Positions 6,219-6,855 of a stretch of 6,855 bases of DNA are shown here, one piece after another. Source of the stretch: Flavobacteriaceae bacterium (GTDB lineage: Bacteria > Bacteroidota > Bacteroidia > Flavobacteriales > Flavobacteriaceae). The notes under the pieces were generated by a model, which had not been told where the DNA came from, ran no database searches, and saw only the letters and a list, made by a program, of their open reading frames with translations. The stretch is from the NCBI GenBank assembly GCA_014239895.1, contig JAAZXZ010000063.1, positions 1-6,855 on the forward strand. Reading direction: 5' to 3'. The position numbers were made by a program, and so were the translations under genes. Each line of letters starts with the position of its first letter. Position 1 is the stretch's first letter.

Positions 6219-6358
6219 CGGTAGCAACACTTCAAAAAAACTCAAAAAGACTTACAAAAGCAATAAAAATGGTTAAATCTCCAAAATCTGGAGCATATCT
6301 TTTTGTTGAGTCAATTTTACCGGCTGAAAAGGTCAATGATTTTCTAGGAAAGAAATAA
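6206..6358 (+). CDS. DUF4295 small basic protein (possible ribosomal protein)
   Basis: A 50-residue basic protein: MAKKAVATLQKNSKRLTKAI (1-20), then KMVKSPKSGAYLFVES (21-36) and ending PAEKVNDFLGKK. I recognise it as the Bacteroidota DUF4295 family, encoded almost invariably between rpmG and ftsY. A Bacteroidota-specific ribosomal protein named bL38 has been reported from a Flavobacterium ribosome structure; I suspect this may be that protein but am not certain of the identity. Size, strong positive charge, the MAKK start and a place directly behind rpmB and rpmG all fit a ribosomal role. The start at 6206 carries the same 19-bp context as rpmG. There is no membrane segment and no cysteine. 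Confidence 0.9.
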   Translation: MAKKAVATLQKNSKRLTKAIKMVKSPKSGAYLFVESILPAEKVNDFLGKK

Positions 6359-6408
6359 ACAACAATTTCTCATATCTTTTATAATAGGTTTCTAAAGCAA
6401 AGCAGCAT

Positions 6409-6432
6409 TTGTTATATATTTACGTATAACAA
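6409..6432 (+). other. 8-bp inverted repeat upstream of ftsY
   Basis: TTGTTATA (6409-6416) and TATAACAA (6425-6432) are perfect reverse complements separated by 8 bp, in the 93-bp gap before ftsY (start 6452). A near -7 box TATATTTA (6415-6422) overlaps the left arm and loop. The stem has only two G-C pairs and no T-run follows, so a terminator is unlikely. An operator at a weak promoter, or chance in AT-rich DNA, is more plausible. Confidence 0.35.
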
Positions 6433-6451
6433 TATTAAGCAAAACTAAAAT

Positions 6452-6855
6452 ATGGGTTTTTTCAAGAAGTTATTTTCGATTTTTAAGAAGAAAAAAAAGT
6501 CAAAAGATGATGAATTAGAGAAAGACGAGGTAAAAAAGGAAGATATATTAGAAGTTCCAGAGCCTGAACCAGAGCCAGAACCTGAACCTGAACCTGAGCC
6601 AGAACCTGAACCTGAGCCTGAACCTGAACCTGAACCAGAGCCTGAACCAGAGCCAGAGCCAGAGCCAGAACCTGAACCAGAGCCAGAGCCAGAACCTGAA
6701 CCTGAACCTGAGCCAGAACCTGAACCTGAGCCTGAGCCAGAACCTGAACCTGAACCAGAGCCTGAACCTGAACCAGAACCTGAACCTGAACCTGAACCAG
6801 AACCTGAACCTGAACCAGAGCCAGAACCAGAACCAGAGCCAGAACCAGAACCAGA
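6452..6855 (+). CDS. ftsY: Probable signal recognition particle receptor FtsY, N-terminal part with giant Pro-Glu repeat (3' end outside window)
   Basis: FtsY is the membrane-associated GTPase that receives SRP-ribosome complexes for co-translational insertion. Only 134 codons are visible, all before the expected NG GTPase domain, so the identity rests on context (directly after rpmB-rpmG-DUF4295, the usual ftsY position in Bacteroidota) and on the N-terminus. MGFFKKLFSIFKKKKKSKDD (1-20) is an amphipathic, lysine-rich start of the kind that binds acidic lipids in FtsY. A short acidic/lysine segment follows (20-35). From residue 36 to the window end (residue 134) every residue is Pro or Glu in strict alternation. 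FtsY normally has a variable acidic A domain here, so the repeat may be a hugely expanded A domain. A TonB-like or other Pro-rich protein is the alternative, but no N-terminal membrane helix is present. Confidence 0.72.
   Translation, partial: MGFFKKLFSIFKKKKKSKDDELEKDEVKKEDILEVPEPEPEPEPEPEPEPEPEPEPEPEPEPEPEPEPEPEPEPEPEPEPEPEPEPEPEPEPEPEPEPEPEPEPEPEPEPEPEPEPEPEPEPEPEPEPEPEPEP
6569..6621 (+). repeat. 53-bp exact duplication within the Pro-Glu repeat, copy 1
   Basis: Eight hexamer units plus 5 bases with one fixed order of A/T and A/G third positions recur exactly at 6683-6735, 114 bp (19 units) downstream. The shared synonymous pattern points to a segmental duplication, by unequal exchange or slippage, rather than independent codon choice. 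Confidence 0.85.
6683..6735 (+). repeat. 53-bp exact duplication within the Pro-Glu repeat, copy 2
   Basis: Second copy of the 53-bp block starting at 6569. The match breaks on the left at the last base of the preceding unit (A against G) and on the right at the last base of the following unit. Confidence 0.85.

Larger units (their letters stand above)
6557..6855 (+). repeat. In-frame hexanucleotide tandem repeat CCWGAR encoding (Pro-Glu)n, at least 49 units
   Basis: The last 299 bp consist only of the hexamer CC[A/T]GA[A/G], 49 complete units plus 5 bases of a fiftieth, with no interruption. Variation is confined to the third base of each codon (CCA or CCT, GAA or GAG), so every change is synonymous. 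The run is locally much richer in G+C than the surrounding DNA and continues beyond the window. It lies inside the probable ftsY reading frame. Confidence 0.97.

Noticed and set aside
6557..6855. CRISPR-like or noncoding satellite array at the right edge
   Set aside because: The unit is 6 bp with no spacers, it stays in the reading frame opened at 6452, and all variation is synonymous, so it is a coding repeat.
6452..6855. TonB or another periplasm-spanning Pro-rich protein instead of FtsY
   Set aside because: TonB-type proteins have a single N-terminal membrane helix; here the N-terminus is short, amphipathic and lysine-rich, and the gene order points to ftsY. Not fully excluded, because the C-terminal domain is outside the window.

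Overview
This AT-rich window (by eye about 30% G+C) comes from a member of the Bacteroidota, most likely a flavobacterium-like lineage. Four things point there. The order rpmB - rpmG - DUF4295 small protein - (ftsY) is typical of that phylum. The symporter, RecR, glycosyltransferase, E2, L28 and L33 proteins all read like Bacteroidota versions. No start codon is preceded by a Shine-Dalgarno sequence; starts sit in A/T-rich context instead. Candidate promoters resemble the Bacteroidota -7 box TAnnTTTG. The family assignments rest on recalled motifs, not on database searches.

Layout. Bases 1-1380 (minus strand) hold the first 460 codons of a sodium:solute symporter whose 3' end lies outside the window. 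A 107-bp divergent intergenic region follows, then a plus-strand run: recR (1488-2105), a family 2 glycosyltransferase starting at TTG (2108-3229), a 2-oxo acid dehydrogenase E2 acyltransferase starting at GTG (3288-4589), a fumarylacetoacetate-hydrolase-family enzyme (4595-5206) and a stand-alone CinA C-terminal/PncC amidase (5212-5679). Gaps are 2, 58, 5 and 5 bp, so this is probably one or two transcription units, with an internal promoter candidate before the E2 gene. After an 84-bp gap come rpmB (5764-6000), rpmG (6009-6191) and the 50-residue DUF4295 gene (6206-6358). After a 93-bp gap with an 8-bp inverted repeat, the 5' part of a probable ftsY begins at 6452.

How the genes work together. 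The last four genes form a translation and protein-targeting block: two large-subunit proteins, a phylum-specific small protein that may itself be ribosomal, and the signal recognition particle receptor. The upstream run mixes DNA repair, envelope glycan synthesis and central metabolism with no obvious shared pathway; it looks like a housekeeping operon of convenience.

The most unusual element is at the right edge. From residue 36 the putative FtsY becomes an uninterrupted Pro-Glu repeat of at least 99 codons that is still running at the window end. Only synonymous third-position changes occur in it, and it contains a 53-bp exact internal duplication. I see no CRISPR array, mobile element, tRNA or rRNA gene, and no convincing undescribed multi-gene system. 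The rest of the window is ordinary chromosomal core.
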